A stretch of DNA of 37,644 bases from Verrucomicrobiota bacterium (GTDB lineage Bacteria; Verrucomicrobiota; Lentisphaeria; JABSQK01; JAJFLO01), in the NCBI GenBank assembly GCA_021772615.1, contig JAJFLQ010000008.1, positions 1 to 37,644 of the forward strand. The letters run 5' to 3'. Below are positions 16,598-24,717 of the stretch, piece after piece. The position numbers and the translations under genes were made by a program. A model generated the notes under the pieces. That model was not told where the DNA came from and did no database searches. It saw nothing but the letters and a program-made list of their open reading frames with translations. Each line of letters opens with the position of its first letter. The first letter of the stretch is position 1.

Positions 16598-17355
16598 AGC
16601 CCGGACGGGATGTCGATGAACGCGCAGTCCACCCCGAATCCGTCTCGAATCACGTCCAATACGGCGACCACGCCCGGTACCTCAGTCCGGTAGTGCCCCG
16701 CTGTAATCAAACACAGACCAAGCTCCCGAACTTGATGATAATGGGTGTGGTCGCATTCGCCGGTTACCAGGCAGTGCAGGCCGAGCTTCGCGCACTCCTG
16801 GAGCGCGCCGGCGCCGGCGCCGGAGATGATGCCGACACGTGAGATCGGTTCGCAGTGAAAATCAAAAACACGGCATTCGGTATCAAGAATCGCGTGCAAC
16901 GACTGCGCCAACGCGTCCGCGGTTTGCGCAACCGGAAGGCTGCCGTGAACACCGATTTCCACGCCCGCATAGCGCGCAAACCATGCCGTATCCTGCAATA
17001 ATAATTTGCGCGCAATCACGGCGTTGTGCCCGATGTCGCGGTGTGCGTCCATTGGCAGGTGAACAGCGTAGAGTGACAGGTCGTTTTTGAACAGTAATCG
17101 AAAGCGTCGCGCGGTCGTGCCGGTGAAGGTTTGGAGTCCGGGTCCCCAGCTTTCGCCGTGATGTACGATCAGCAATTCTGCGCCGCGCGCGACGGCTTCC
17201 TCGTAAAAGGCCACACACGCGTCAACGCCGCCGACCACGCAGTGGACGTCCGCCCGCCCCTCAATCTGTAAACCGTTGTTTGATTTATCCTGCGGAATCG
17301 AGGCGATGTCGTAAAACGCGTCGAGGTACGAGATGATTTCCGAGAGACGCGCCAC
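16594..17355 (-). CDS. Nif3/DUF34-like dinuclear metal protein
   Basis: This protein belongs to the Nif3-like family (YbgI/YqfO type), whose members form hexameric toroids with two metal ions per subunit. Their substrate is not settled; GTP cyclohydrolase I-like activity has been proposed for some. The 253 residues show the family order: SNNGLQIEG near the N-terminus, HHGESWG (paired His), HLPMDAHRDIGHN, and near the end TGECDHTHYHQVRELGL and AGHYRTE, which carry further metal ligands. The start is GTG 17355, whose G is also the last base of the CBS gene stop (TAGTG). An upstream in-frame ATG at 17466 would lie deep in the CBS gene and adds a segment unlike the family. It sits in a three-gene coupled operon. 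Confidence 0.92.
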   Translation of the reverse strand: MARLSEIISYLDAFYDIASIPQDKSNNGLQIEGRADVHCVVGGVDACVAFYEEAVARGAELLIVHHGESWGPGLQTFTGTTARRFRLLFKNDLSLYAVHLPMDAHRDIGHNAVIARKLLLQDTAWFARYAGVEIGVHGSLPVAQTADALAQSLHAILDTECRVFDFHCEPISRVGIISGAGAGALQECAKLGLHCLVTGECDHTHYHQVRELGLCLITAGHYRTEVPGVVAVLDVIRDGFGVDCAFIDIPSGL

Positions 17356-17864
17356 TAATTGAACTTCTTGTGGAGATGTGAAATGCCTGCATCGCCCAGC
17401 CTGGCCTTGAGGCGCTCGTTGATGTACCCGGGATCGGGTGCGTCCTTCGCATGCTGATTCAGCCATAGCCTGCGACTCGCGGTAAGGACATCGCCGCGAC
17501 TGACGACGCCGACAAGAATCCCCTTCTCCTCGACCGGGACGCGACGAAAATGATTTCGAATGAACATCTCAGCGACAGCGAAAATATCACGTCCGGGATC
17601 GATCGTCTTGATTTTACGGCTCATGTAGTCGCCGACTCGCCCTTCCGGCAGGTCGTAGAATGCACCATTCGTAAGTATCTTCATGCAATCCTTAGCGGAC
17701 AGAATTCCGACCAATCGTTTCTGATTCTCCTCGATGTCCACAACCGGAGCGCCGGAAATCCTGTGGTCGAGCAGTGTATTGATCGCCATATACATATCCA
17801 TATCCGGCGACACGGTGATGACATCGCGGGTCATGATATCGCGGACAGTCGGAATGGTTTCCAT
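17355..17864 (-). CDS. Tandem CBS-domain protein
   Basis: This stand-alone two-CBS (Bateman) module of 169 residues usually binds an adenine nucleotide as an energy or redox sensor. CBS 1 begins VRDIMTRDVITVSPD and ends VGILSAKDCMKIL; CBS 2 begins VGDYMSRKIKTIDPG and ends VGVVSRGDVL. A short helical tail (LWLNQHAKDAPDPGYINERL) follows. ATG 17864 is chosen because AAAGGGA lies about seven bases upstream; an in-frame TTG two codons earlier would sit too close to that site. It leads an operon with the Nif3-like gene and is divergent from the HPr gene. The partner protein is unknown. Confidence 0.92.
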   Translation of the reverse strand: METIPTVRDIMTRDVITVSPDMDMYMAINTLLDHRISGAPVVDIEENQKRLVGILSAKDCMKILTNGAFYDLPEGRVGDYMSRKIKTIDPGRDIFAVAEMFIRNHFRRVPVEEKGILVGVVSRGDVLTASRRLWLNQHAKDAPDPGYINERLKARLGDAGISHLHKKFN

Positions 17865-18073
17865 GATCAATCCCTTTCGTGAGGTTAAACGAATTTCTTG
17901 CCTTGTCCCCGTACAATACTAACTTACCTTCGATCAAACGAAAATCCAATACGCAACTGCCGCCGTGCCGCAGTCATGCGGATCGCCGCTGACCTTGACT
18001 TACACGTATTTTCGCTCCAGATTATCCGTCGACATCGGCCACACATCACAATTTTTATCGGAAATATGCCATT

Positions 18074-18367
18074 ATGAGCGGTAACGGAAATGTCATCACG
18101 CGGCGTTTCGAACTGACCAACAAATACGGGCTGCACGCGCGGCCGTCGTCGATGTTGGTGAAGGCGGCGTCCAAGTATGATGCGGAAATCAATGTAATCA
18201 AGGGCGACATTACAAGCAATGCCAAGAGCATAATGGAATTGATGCTGCTCGCTGCAGCGCCGGGCGAAGTATTGACTGTGGTTGCCGACGGTGAGGATGC
18301 GGAAGCAGCCATCGCGGAGATCGAAACGCTGTTCGTCGGAAAATTTGGTGAGATCGATGAAAACTGA
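18074..18367 (+). CDS. ptsH: Phosphocarrier protein HPr
   Basis: HPr carries phosphate from enzyme I to PTS components. In bacteria lacking sugar permeases it serves regulatory roles with HPr kinase. This 97-residue protein has the active-site motif KYGLHARPSS with the phospho-His, and the regulatory Ser segment NAKSIMELM, the site used by HPr kinase in organisms that have it. The length is slightly over the usual 85-90 because of a short N-terminal extension (MSGNGNVITRR). No enzyme I, HPr kinase or permease lies nearby. Two hairpins follow immediately. Confidence 0.96.
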   Translation: MSGNGNVITRRFELTNKYGLHARPSSMLVKAASKYDAEINVIKGDITSNAKSIMELMLLAAAPGEVLTVVADGEDAEAAIAEIETLFVGKFGEIDEN

Positions 18368-18426
18368 CGCAGCTAATTGCTGCTCTGCGTCCAATTACGT
18401 TGCATAAAATTGCGGGCATACCCGCA
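18366..18426 (+). terminator. Two hairpins downstream of ptsH
   Basis: The first hairpin pairs GACGCAG at 18366-18372 with CTGCGTC at 18385-18391 and overlaps the ptsH stop codon. The second pairs TGCGGG at 18411-18416 with CCCGCA at 18421-18426 around a CATA loop. Neither is followed by a T-run, so termination or 3'-end protection is possible but not certain. Confidence 0.4.
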
Positions 18427-18586
18427 GGTACATTCACGTCTCCTGCGAAATCTTTATGCCCATATGGTGGCGATGACATTGCGTACTTTTTCGCAGATTT
18501 GGGCTTAATTCAACGGCAATGCCTGATGCCTGATGCCTGCGCCTCGCCAGGCGTCGATCCCTGACTACCTTCCGTAGCCGTGCCTC

Positions 18587-19126
18587 ATGAACCACACCTT
18601 TGATACGGTAACAATTGAAGCCTGCGCCGACATGCGCTGGCTCGTCGTAAAAACCCGCCCGCGCTGTGAAAAGAAACTCGCGGCGTACTGCTTTCGCAGA
18701 CACGTCACGACCTTCCTCCCGCTGCGGCGCAGCATTCGTCACTATCCACACCGCACAGTGGAGTTCTTGATCCCTATGTTCGCCGGTTATGTTTTTGCGC
18801 AAATCGACCCGGGACAGACACTCACAATAATGGAGTCGCGGCAGGCCGCCGACGTAATCGTACCCGACGCAACAATGGAGTCCCACCTGATCACGGAATT
18901 GAACGATCTTCAGTTTCTTATTCACGCGACCGATGAGGGGACGCTCGAGATACGTCCGGAAATTCAGCCGGGGCACCCTGTGACCATAACCGGCGGTGCG
19001 CTCGCCGGAATGTCCGGCATCGTTACCCGCCGTAACAACCGAACCAGGGTAACGGTCAACGTCGAGATGATCGGTCATTCCGTGAGCATCGATCTGGACG
19101 TTGGCGAGATTGAGGTCGACCATTGA
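18587..19126 (+). CDS. NusG-paralogue transcription elongation factor (RfaH/UpxY-like)
   Basis: This 179-residue protein has an N-terminal NGN domain, starting at MRWLVVKTRPRCEKKLAAYC and running through FLIPMFAGYVFAQIDP. A C-terminal KOW domain (about 125-179) has HPVTITGGALAGMSGIVTRR. Housekeeping NusG has the same fold, but this one has a divergent NGN and lacks the secE/ribosomal protein neighbourhood of nusG. Specialised paralogues such as RfaH, UpxY and LoaP suppress termination in long polysaccharide or antibiotic operons. The glycoconjugate cluster in this window is 8-18 kb away, so a link is only suggestive. ATG 18587 adds about 15 residues before the domain; an in-frame ATG at MRWL is an alternative start. 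Confidence 0.9.
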   Translation: MNHTFDTVTIEACADMRWLVVKTRPRCEKKLAAYCFRRHVTTFLPLRRSIRHYPHRTVEFLIPMFAGYVFAQIDPGQTLTIMESRQAADVIVPDATMESHLITELNDLQFLIHATDEGTLEIRPEIQPGHPVTITGGALAGMSGIVTRRNNRTRVTVNVEMIGHSVSIDLDVGEIEVDH

Positions 19127-19163
19127 TTTCGCGTTACGACCGTCACCATACAGAGACGTAATC

Positions 19164-20873
19164 ATGCGCCCATTGCCACAACCACTGCGGGCCGATTTCC
19201 TGATCATCGGCAGCGGCATCGCCGGCTTGTATGCTGCCATCCAGGCATCCGAGTATGGCTCGGTCGCTGTCGTGACCAAAAAGCGCGCTACAGACTGCAA
19301 TACCATTTACGCCCAGGGCGGCATCGCCTGCGTTTTCGATGAAGAAGATTCGTTCACGTCGCACATCGACGATACCTTGGTGGCCGGCGCCGGCTTGTGC
19401 GACCGCGCGGTTGTGAAAGAGATCATCGAGCAGGGGCCGGATCGCATCCACGACCTGATGGATATGGGTATTAAGTTTACCAAACGCATCGAGCTGACAG
19501 ACGATACCGAGGGATTGGGCGAGGAATACGACCTGGGTCGTGAAGGCGGGCACTCGCGCCGCCGGATCTTTCACTGCGGCGATATAACTGGAAACGAAAT
19601 CATCCGCGTCCTGCTCCGCACCTGCCGGAAACGCCGTCGGATTCGGCTGCTCGAAGATCACCATATTATCGACCTGATATCGTCGCGACGCCTGGGATGG
19701 GAAGGATCAAACCGGTGTCTCGGCGCGTACGCGCTGAATAAGCGAAGCCAGGCCGTCCAGACCATTCTCAGCCGGTTCGTGATACTGGCAACCGGCGGTG
19801 CGGGTAAGATTTACCTTTACACCAGCAATCCTGACGTCGCCTGTGGTGAAGGCGTGGCGATGGCATATCGCGCGTATGCCGAGATCGCGAACATGGAATT
19901 TTTTCAATTCCATCCGACATGCCTGTACCACCCTCAGGCAAAGTCATTTCTCATTAGCGAAGCGGTTCGCGGCGAAGGCGGCGAACTCAAGATCCACGCA
20001 GGCGACCGGTACACAGAGTTTATGTCGCGTTACCACGACCTCGGCAGTCTCGCCCCCCGCGATATCGTGGCGCGCGCGATCGACCGCGAGCTGAAAAAAT
20101 CCGGGCAGCCGTGCGTCTTCCTGGACATCCGCCACCGCCCGGAAGACTTTATTATCAAACGGTTTCCGAATATCTACGCAACCTGCCTACGCTACGGCAT
20201 CAACATGGCGCGCGACCTGATTCCCGTGGTCCCGGCGGCGCACTACTGCTGCGGCGGCGTCAAGACAGATGTAGAGGGTCGCACCTGCGTCGAGCATCTC
20301 TATGCGGCCGGCGAGGTGGGGTGTACAGGCCTGCACGGCGCCAATCGCCTGGCCAGCAACAGCCTGCTCGAGTCGCTCGTGGTCGCATACAATGCGGTGC
20401 AGCACGCCGGCCAACACTTCAGCAATGTCGACGTAACGCATCTCGACGAGCCGCCGCCAAGACCGATACCCGACTGGAGCAGCGGCAACGCCGTCGACCC
20501 CGATGAACGCATCGTGATTTATCACAACTGGGACGAAATCCGACGCTTCATGTGGGACTATGTCGGCGTCTTCAGGACCTCGAAACGTCTGGAACGCGCC
20601 AAGGCGCGGATTCGCAACATCCGCAATGAGATCGAACGGTTCTATTGGGATTTCATCATCACCGCCGACCTCATCGAGCTGCGCAACCTCGCATCGGTCG
20701 CCGAAATGATCATCGACTCTGCGATGGCGCGACGACACAGTATCGGCCTGCACTACAACGCCGACTTCCCGGAGCCGCTGGACCCCGCCCACGAATGCGA
20801 GACAATTCTGACACGACCGGGGTTCGAGCGGGAAGAAAAATATGCACGACGACGGCCAGGTTGCGGAGACTAA
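19164..20873 (+). CDS. nadB: L-aspartate oxidase
   Basis: NadB is the FAD-dependent enzyme that oxidises L-aspartate to iminoaspartate in the first step of de novo NAD synthesis. The 569 residues have the dinucleotide-binding GSGIAGLYAA near the N-terminus, the substrate-region AQGGIACV, REGGHSRRR, EFFQFHPTCLY, SEAVRGEGGEL and the C-terminal FAD motif AAGEVGCTGLHGANRL-SNSLLE. A helical C-terminal domain follows. ATG 19164 puts the Rossmann motif at the usual place; an in-frame ATG at 19101 would overlap the NusG-like gene. nadA and nadC are not in the window. The substrate motifs fit NadB better than succinate dehydrogenase or fumarate reductase flavoproteins. Confidence 0.95.
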   Translation: MRPLPQPLRADFLIIGSGIAGLYAAIQASEYGSVAVVTKKRATDCNTIYAQGGIACVFDEEDSFTSHIDDTLVAGAGLCDRAVVKEIIEQGPDRIHDLMDMGIKFTKRIELTDDTEGLGEEYDLGREGGHSRRRIFHCGDITGNEIIRVLLRTCRKRRRIRLLEDHHIIDLISSRRLGWEGSNRCLGAYALNKRSQAVQTILSRFVILATGGAGKIYLYTSNPDVACGEGVAMAYRAYAEIANMEFFQFHPTCLYHPQAKSFLISEAVRGEGGELKIHAGDRYTEFMSRYHDLGSLAPRDIVARAIDRELKKSGQPCVFLDIRHRPEDFIIKRFPNIYATCLRYGINMARDLIPVVPAAHYCCGGVKTDVEGRTCVEHLYAAGEVGCTGLHGANRLASNSLLESLVVAYNAVQHAGQHFSNVDVTHLDEPPPRPIPDWSSGNAVDPDERIVIYHNWDEIRRFMWDYVGVFRTSKRLERAKARIRNIRNEIERFYWDFIITADLIELRNLASVAEMIIDSAMARRHSIGLHYNADFPEPLDPAHECETILTRPGFEREEKYARRRPGCGD

Positions 20874-21047
20874 CCGGTTCAGTTTGCCGATCCGGAACAT
20901 CTGTAATCGCGTGGAGAGTTCTGGGGACGCCACGGAGAAAATCGGTAATTTGACGTCGTTGGTCTAAACAGGCGTGGGGAATGGAGCTTAGCAATCGCGG
21001 CTCTCGGGACACAAATAATAACGATCGTTGGCCACCGAGATTAGAAC

Positions 21048-21503
21048 ATGTCCGATCCGAAAAGACTGGAACGATTGATTGGAACGATCAATGAACAAGG
21101 TAATTTAAAGGATTATTCCGCCCCGCCTCCGATTGTTACATTGGAAGAATTCTTCGAAGGCAACGATATAATCGGTTCGATTTGCGCCAACTTAACAGAT
21201 TCGGAATTTGAAGCAGTTGGCGGTTTGCAGGGCATATATAATTTACTCAAAGAGATACGTACCAAGGACGAAGTACAGGCCCTGCTCGTGCCGATTTATG
21301 ACTACGATGTAGACGAGGGTTGGCCCAGCGCCGATTCAGTTTATTTGATTTGTCGACACCCGCCAGCCGTCATCGAACGCTGGATTGACGTAATTCGTCC
21401 CAGTGATATTTTCGATATCACGGAGACTTGGGCGCAGCAAACGCCCGCATGCGCACCGGGTCTTGATTCAGGGATGCGTTGCTATCAGTTGTGGTGGGAT
21501 TAA
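21048..21503 (+). CDS. Orphan acidic protein of unknown function
   Basis: I do not recognise this 151-residue protein. It is acidic and soluble, with a C-terminal half rich in Trp and Asp (DVDEGWPSADSVYLICRHPP, later MRCYQLWWD). That shape recalls small immunity-type or uncharacterised 'W-W-D-ending' proteins seen next to toxins, but no toxin lies beside it. The first third is clearly lower in GC than its neighbours (runs such as AAGGTAATTTAAAGGATTAT), suggesting more recent acquisition. It sits alone between nadB (174 bp) and the peptidase gene (187 bp). Those two gaps show no other gene. Confidence 0.72.
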   Translation: MSDPKRLERLIGTINEQGNLKDYSAPPPIVTLEEFFEGNDIIGSICANLTDSEFEAVGGLQGIYNLLKEIRTKDEVQALLVPIYDYDVDEGWPSADSVYLICRHPPAVIERWIDVIRPSDIFDITETWAQQTPACAPGLDSGMRCYQLWWD

Positions 21504-21690
21504 TGCCGGACTCTTTGCGACCCCGCTGGAAACACGTCGAGGAGCTATAGTCGATAGGTATGACGAATCACTCCACTTTGAAGTACAACGGCATGCAAAC
21601 TCACCGGCATCCCTGGCGGTGCAATCGCAATCTAAGATTACCATCATTCGCAGTTTGTGGGAAATCATCACCCGCCAACGAAAATCATAC

Positions 21691-22812
21691 ATGGCCAGAA
21701 TCTGTAAACTCATATACGGCGACAGTGAACACTGTGCCGATCTCTTGTATCGCATCGGCGTGTTTATTCCCGACCCGATCGTCTGGTATGCGATCGACGA
21801 CATGGAATGCATTGTCGTAAGTCCGCTGGAATATGCACGGGTCAAGCAAGCCGTACTTAGCGGCGTCGAGGTTTTGAGTTACGATGCCGCGAAAACCCGA
21901 TTCGGACTAAAGCGTCTCGAAGTCACGGCGCTGATCGCCGGCATCAGCGCGTTTCATCGGGTGAAGTCCTGGCGGGTACCGCCGGGATTTCCTTTGTTTA
22001 TCCCCCAAAAACTGAATCGCAGCAGGATATCATTCCGCACGGGCAAGGGCGCCTTTTTCCCGGAACGCGAGTTGAAAACCGCCGGCGAGATCGAGAAAAT
22101 CACCCGCGGTGTCCGTCTGGCGGAACGCGGCCTTGCAGCAGCGCTGGATGTACTGTGTGCGGCAGCGATCGACGCCGATCAGCTGCTCTACCGGAATGCG
22201 CCGTTGACGTCTGAAATCGTTCAAGGCGAAATCAACGCCGTGATCGCGCGTCACGGGGGCTGCGCACTCCATACCATCGTCGCCGGCGGCCCGCAAGCGG
22301 CAGACCCCCACGAGTCCGGATCCGGCCCGCTCCGTCCGCACCAGCCGATAATCATCGACATTTTCCCCCGCGTGACGGCGACCGGCTATTTCGGAGACCT
22401 CACACGGACGGTCGTAAAGGGCGCCGCCCCTACGGTTGTCCGCGACGCCTTCGCGGCCGTGCGCGCCGCGGTTGCCGCCGCAAAGGATACGATCCGTGAC
22501 GGTGTCGACGGACGCAGCGCGCACAAGGCCGCAATGACTGCGCTGACCGATGCCGGTTTCGAGACTGATCTAAAAGCCGAAACACCGACAGGTTTCATCC
22601 ATGGCACCGGACACGGACTGGGCCTGGACATTCACGAAGCGCCGCGTGTCAACAGCCGCAAGAGTATCCTTCGCACCGGTCATGTGGTCACAGTGGAACC
22701 GGGCGTCTATTATCCCGACTGGGGCGGACTACGAATCGAGGACGTCGTCGTGGTCGGTGCCGCCGGTTGCGACACCCTGACGGCAGCGCCGGTGTATCTG
22801 GAGATACCGTGA
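21691..22812 (+). CDS. M24-family metallopeptidase (Xaa-Pro aminopeptidase-like)
   Basis: This 373-residue dinuclear metallopeptidase of the pita-bread fold is expected to cleave an N-terminal residue ahead of proline. An N-terminal creatinase-like domain (about 1-140) precedes the catalytic domain. The five metal ligands are visible in order: Asp in IIIDIF, Asp in YFGDLTRTV, His in GTGHGLGLDIHEAP, Glu in VVTVEPGVYYP and Glu in GLRIEDVVVV. ATG 21691 is chosen since the in-frame extension to 21403 overlaps the previous gene and lacks family character; no strong ribosome site is seen. Its stop overlaps the thiD start (TGATG). PepQ or PepP subtype cannot be decided. Confidence 0.93.
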   Translation: MARICKLIYGDSEHCADLLYRIGVFIPDPIVWYAIDDMECIVVSPLEYARVKQAVLSGVEVLSYDAAKTRFGLKRLEVTALIAGISAFHRVKSWRVPPGFPLFIPQKLNRSRISFRTGKGAFFPERELKTAGEIEKITRGVRLAERGLAAALDVLCAAAIDADQLLYRNAPLTSEIVQGEINAVIARHGGCALHTIVAGGPQAADPHESGSGPLRPHQPIIIDIFPRVTATGYFGDLTRTVVKGAAPTVVRDAFAAVRAAVAAAKDTIRDGVDGRSAHKAAMTALTDAGFETDLKAETPTGFIHGTGHGLGLDIHEAPRVNSRKSILRTGHVVTVEPGVYYPDWGGLRIEDVVVVGAAGCDTLTAAPVYLEIP

Positions 22813-23639
22813 TGGCCGCGGCGATGTCACCGGTATGCCTGACCGTTGCCGGCAGTGACAGCGGCGGCGGCGCCGGAATACAGGCAGACCTGAAAGCGTT
22901 CTCGGCACTGGGCTGCTTCGGCGCCACTGCGATCACTGCCGTCACATCGCAAAATCCGCACGGCGTTACCGCTATCCATCCGGTTCCGGCAACAGATGTT
23001 GCGAGCCAGTGTCGCGCCGTATGTGGTGCGATATCCGTTGGCGCGATAAAAACTGGCATGCTGTATTCGGCGGACATTGTTCATGCATTATGCACGGAGC
23101 TGGACCGGCTTGAAAGCCGGCCGCCGCTCGTCATAGATCCCGTGCTGGTCGCTACCAGCGGTGATGCGTTGGCGCACGACGCATTGGCGGAGTGCCTCAT
23201 CGCACACCTCACGCCGCGCGCCACGCTCGTGACCCCGAATATCCCTGAGGCAGAAGCCATCGTCGGCTACTCGATCGACCCGGCAAACATGCAGGACGCC
23301 CTTGAAGAGCTGGCCGGGCGTTTGGGCACAGACGTCCTGTTAAAGGGTGGTCATCTCGACAGCGACACAGCAACAGACCTGCTATGGAACAACGGGCGGG
23401 TGTTTGCATGTCGTTCACGAGTCGTGGACGCATTGTCCACACATGGCACCGGCTGCACGCTGGCCGCCGCGATCGCCGCCGGTCTTGCACAGGGGCAATC
23501 GGTCGTGGCGGCTGTCACCCGTGCCAAGGCCTGTGTGTACGGTTGCCTTGAGAACACGATACAAATCGGCCCGGCCAGCTACGCCCTCGGCGCGCCGGGA
23601 ACGATCGATTTATCCGTGGTTGATGTGGAGGAAATCTAA
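22812..23639 (+). CDS. thiD: Hydroxymethylpyrimidine/phosphomethylpyrimidine kinase
   Basis: ThiD phosphorylates hydroxymethylpyrimidine and its monophosphate to give HMP-PP for thiamine synthesis. The 275-residue protein shows the ribokinase-fold signatures: AGSDSGGGAGIQADLKAF at the N-terminus, AITAVTSQN, IKTGML, LVIDPVLVATSGDAL, TPNIPEAE, DVLLKGGH, and the C-terminal anion hole STHGTGCTLAAAIAAGLA with the catalytic Asp region (VVDALSTHG). ATG 22812 overlaps the stop of the peptidase gene (TGATG), so the two are translationally coupled. An upstream in-frame ATG at 22767 lies within the peptidase gene and is less likely. No other thi gene is in the window. Confidence 0.96.
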   Translation: MAAAMSPVCLTVAGSDSGGGAGIQADLKAFSALGCFGATAITAVTSQNPHGVTAIHPVPATDVASQCRAVCGAISVGAIKTGMLYSADIVHALCTELDRLESRPPLVIDPVLVATSGDALAHDALAECLIAHLTPRATLVTPNIPEAEAIVGYSIDPANMQDALEELAGRLGTDVLLKGGHLDSDTATDLLWNNGRVFACRSRVVDALSTHGTGCTLAAAIAAGLAQGQSVVAAVTRAKACVYGCLENTIQIGPASYALGAPGTIDLSVVDVEEI

Positions 23640-23640
23640 C

Positions 23641-23685
23641 ATGGCGATCACCGAACACCTTGAGCCTCGATTTCACACACCGTGA
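23641..23685 (+). CDS. 14-codon leader-like ORF with strong ribosome site
   Basis: ATG 23641 is preceded by GGAGG at 23627-23631 (nine-base spacing) at the end of thiD and encodes only MAITEHLEPRFHTP. Its TGA overlaps the GTG start of the next gene (GTGA at 23682-23685). It may be a translational coupling leader that delivers ribosomes to a start with no ribosome site of its own. A vestigial gene is the alternative. Confidence 0.35.
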   Translation: MAITEHLEPRFHTP

Positions 23686-24533
23686 CGATGCCGTTGGGAC
23701 ATGCGATTTGGGTCTACGAATCGAGCGATGACATCGTCGCTGAGATCAATGCCTTCAACCGGCAATCCCCTGTCGGAATTCGCTACGTCTTCGTGTATGC
23801 CGGTACGATCAGCGACGCCATCACGTTCACGGACGACGCGCTGACCTTCTATTCCCAATCGCTGCCTGACCTGGACATCTATCCCACTATTGACGGTGTC
23901 GACCACGAATTCGGCGAACTGACGACTTCGGAGCGGCAAGACATCGTGAACGACATCGCGAAACGCTACGATGGGGATGACCGCGTTGCCGGCATACATG
24001 TGGACCTTGAACCGTTTTCCGAAGCCTGCGTGGTGTGGTACAACGCGATAACAACGGCGATGTCCAAGCCGTTGTCGGCAGCGCTGTACCGGTGGAATGA
24101 CAAGGCACTGTCGCTGATTGATCTGCCGGTCCTGATGGCCTACGACATCGGCGCGTCTCCAGACGCCTACGGCCGTGGCGCCGGCGACCTTATCGACCGT
24201 TTTGCCGCCGGCTGTCGCCAAGCAAAACGCCCGTTCGTGGTCGGCCTGCCGTTCGTAGCAACGCACGTCGAATACGAATATCGGATTGCCGTTGCCGATG
24301 ACGCCCGAGAATCCACCGGTCACACGATGAACGCCTATCTGAGGCGTGGCCTTGACTGTCTTGAATCCGGTAACGCATGCTCACAATGTACAGGGATCGG
24401 GATCTGGGGAGGCCTCACCGGACCGATCGGCGGCAAGTCAGAACCGTGGCGCTGGCATCCCTATCGTATCAGCAGCGAGAACTGGACGCTTCTGGAATCG
24501 TTCAGTCGCGGCATGATCGGACGGAAAAAGTGA
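23682..24533 (+). CDS. TIM-barrel-like protein, possible glycoside hydrolase relative
   Basis: I cannot name a family with confidence. The 283-residue protein has alternating strand/helix segments as in a (beta/alpha)8 barrel. It contains VAGIHVDLEPFSEA, which resembles the strand-4 acidic motif of chitinase-like (GH18) barrels, plus LPVLMAYDIG and FVVGLPFVATHVEYEYR at positions where such barrels have their later strands. There is no signal peptide, so it would be cytoplasmic unless exported otherwise. The start is GTG 23682, overlapping the stop of the 14-codon leader; ATG 23688 is two codons later. It ends the M24-thiD run. Confidence 0.83.
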   Translation: MTMPLGHAIWVYESSDDIVAEINAFNRQSPVGIRYVFVYAGTISDAITFTDDALTFYSQSLPDLDIYPTIDGVDHEFGELTTSERQDIVNDIAKRYDGDDRVAGIHVDLEPFSEACVVWYNAITTAMSKPLSAALYRWNDKALSLIDLPVLMAYDIGASPDAYGRGAGDLIDRFAAGCRQAKRPFVVGLPFVATHVEYEYRIAVADDARESTGHTMNAYLRRGLDCLESGNACSQCTGIGIWGGLTGPIGGKSEPWRWHPYRISSENWTLLESFSRGMIGRKK

Positions 24534-24640
24534 ACCGTCAACGCAACGGCCAGCCACTACCATTGCAATCCATATGACATATCGGCACATTTTCTCACTC
24601 TACGCCAATGCTGCCTCGGAAGGTGTGAAGGGAAATAGTC

Positions 24641-24669
24641 TTGACAAATTCAATGTCTTGACATCGATT
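24641..24669 (+). promoter_or_regulatory. Candidate promoter with dyad operator for the retropepsin-like gene
   Basis: TTGACA at 24641-24646 is followed, after 17 bp, by a weak TCGATT at 24664-24669. TCTTGACA occurs twice exactly 17 bp apart (24639 and 24656). The second copy is part of the dyad ATGTC-TT-GACAT (24653-24664), which sits between the two hexamers, a classical operator position. Confidence 0.33.
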
Positions 24670-24717
24670 AATGCATGATCGGAGTTCATGCGTGAACATA
24701 ATTGAATGAGGTCCAGA

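Noticed and set aside
17356..17466. Extended N-terminus of the Nif3-like protein
   Set aside because: The extra 37 residues come from another frame of the CBS gene; GTG 17355 with the TAGTG overlap fits the family N-terminus.
18434..19306. 290-codon minus-strand ORF over the NusG-like gene
   Set aside because: It runs antisense to two well-supported genes, and its sequence shows no domain.
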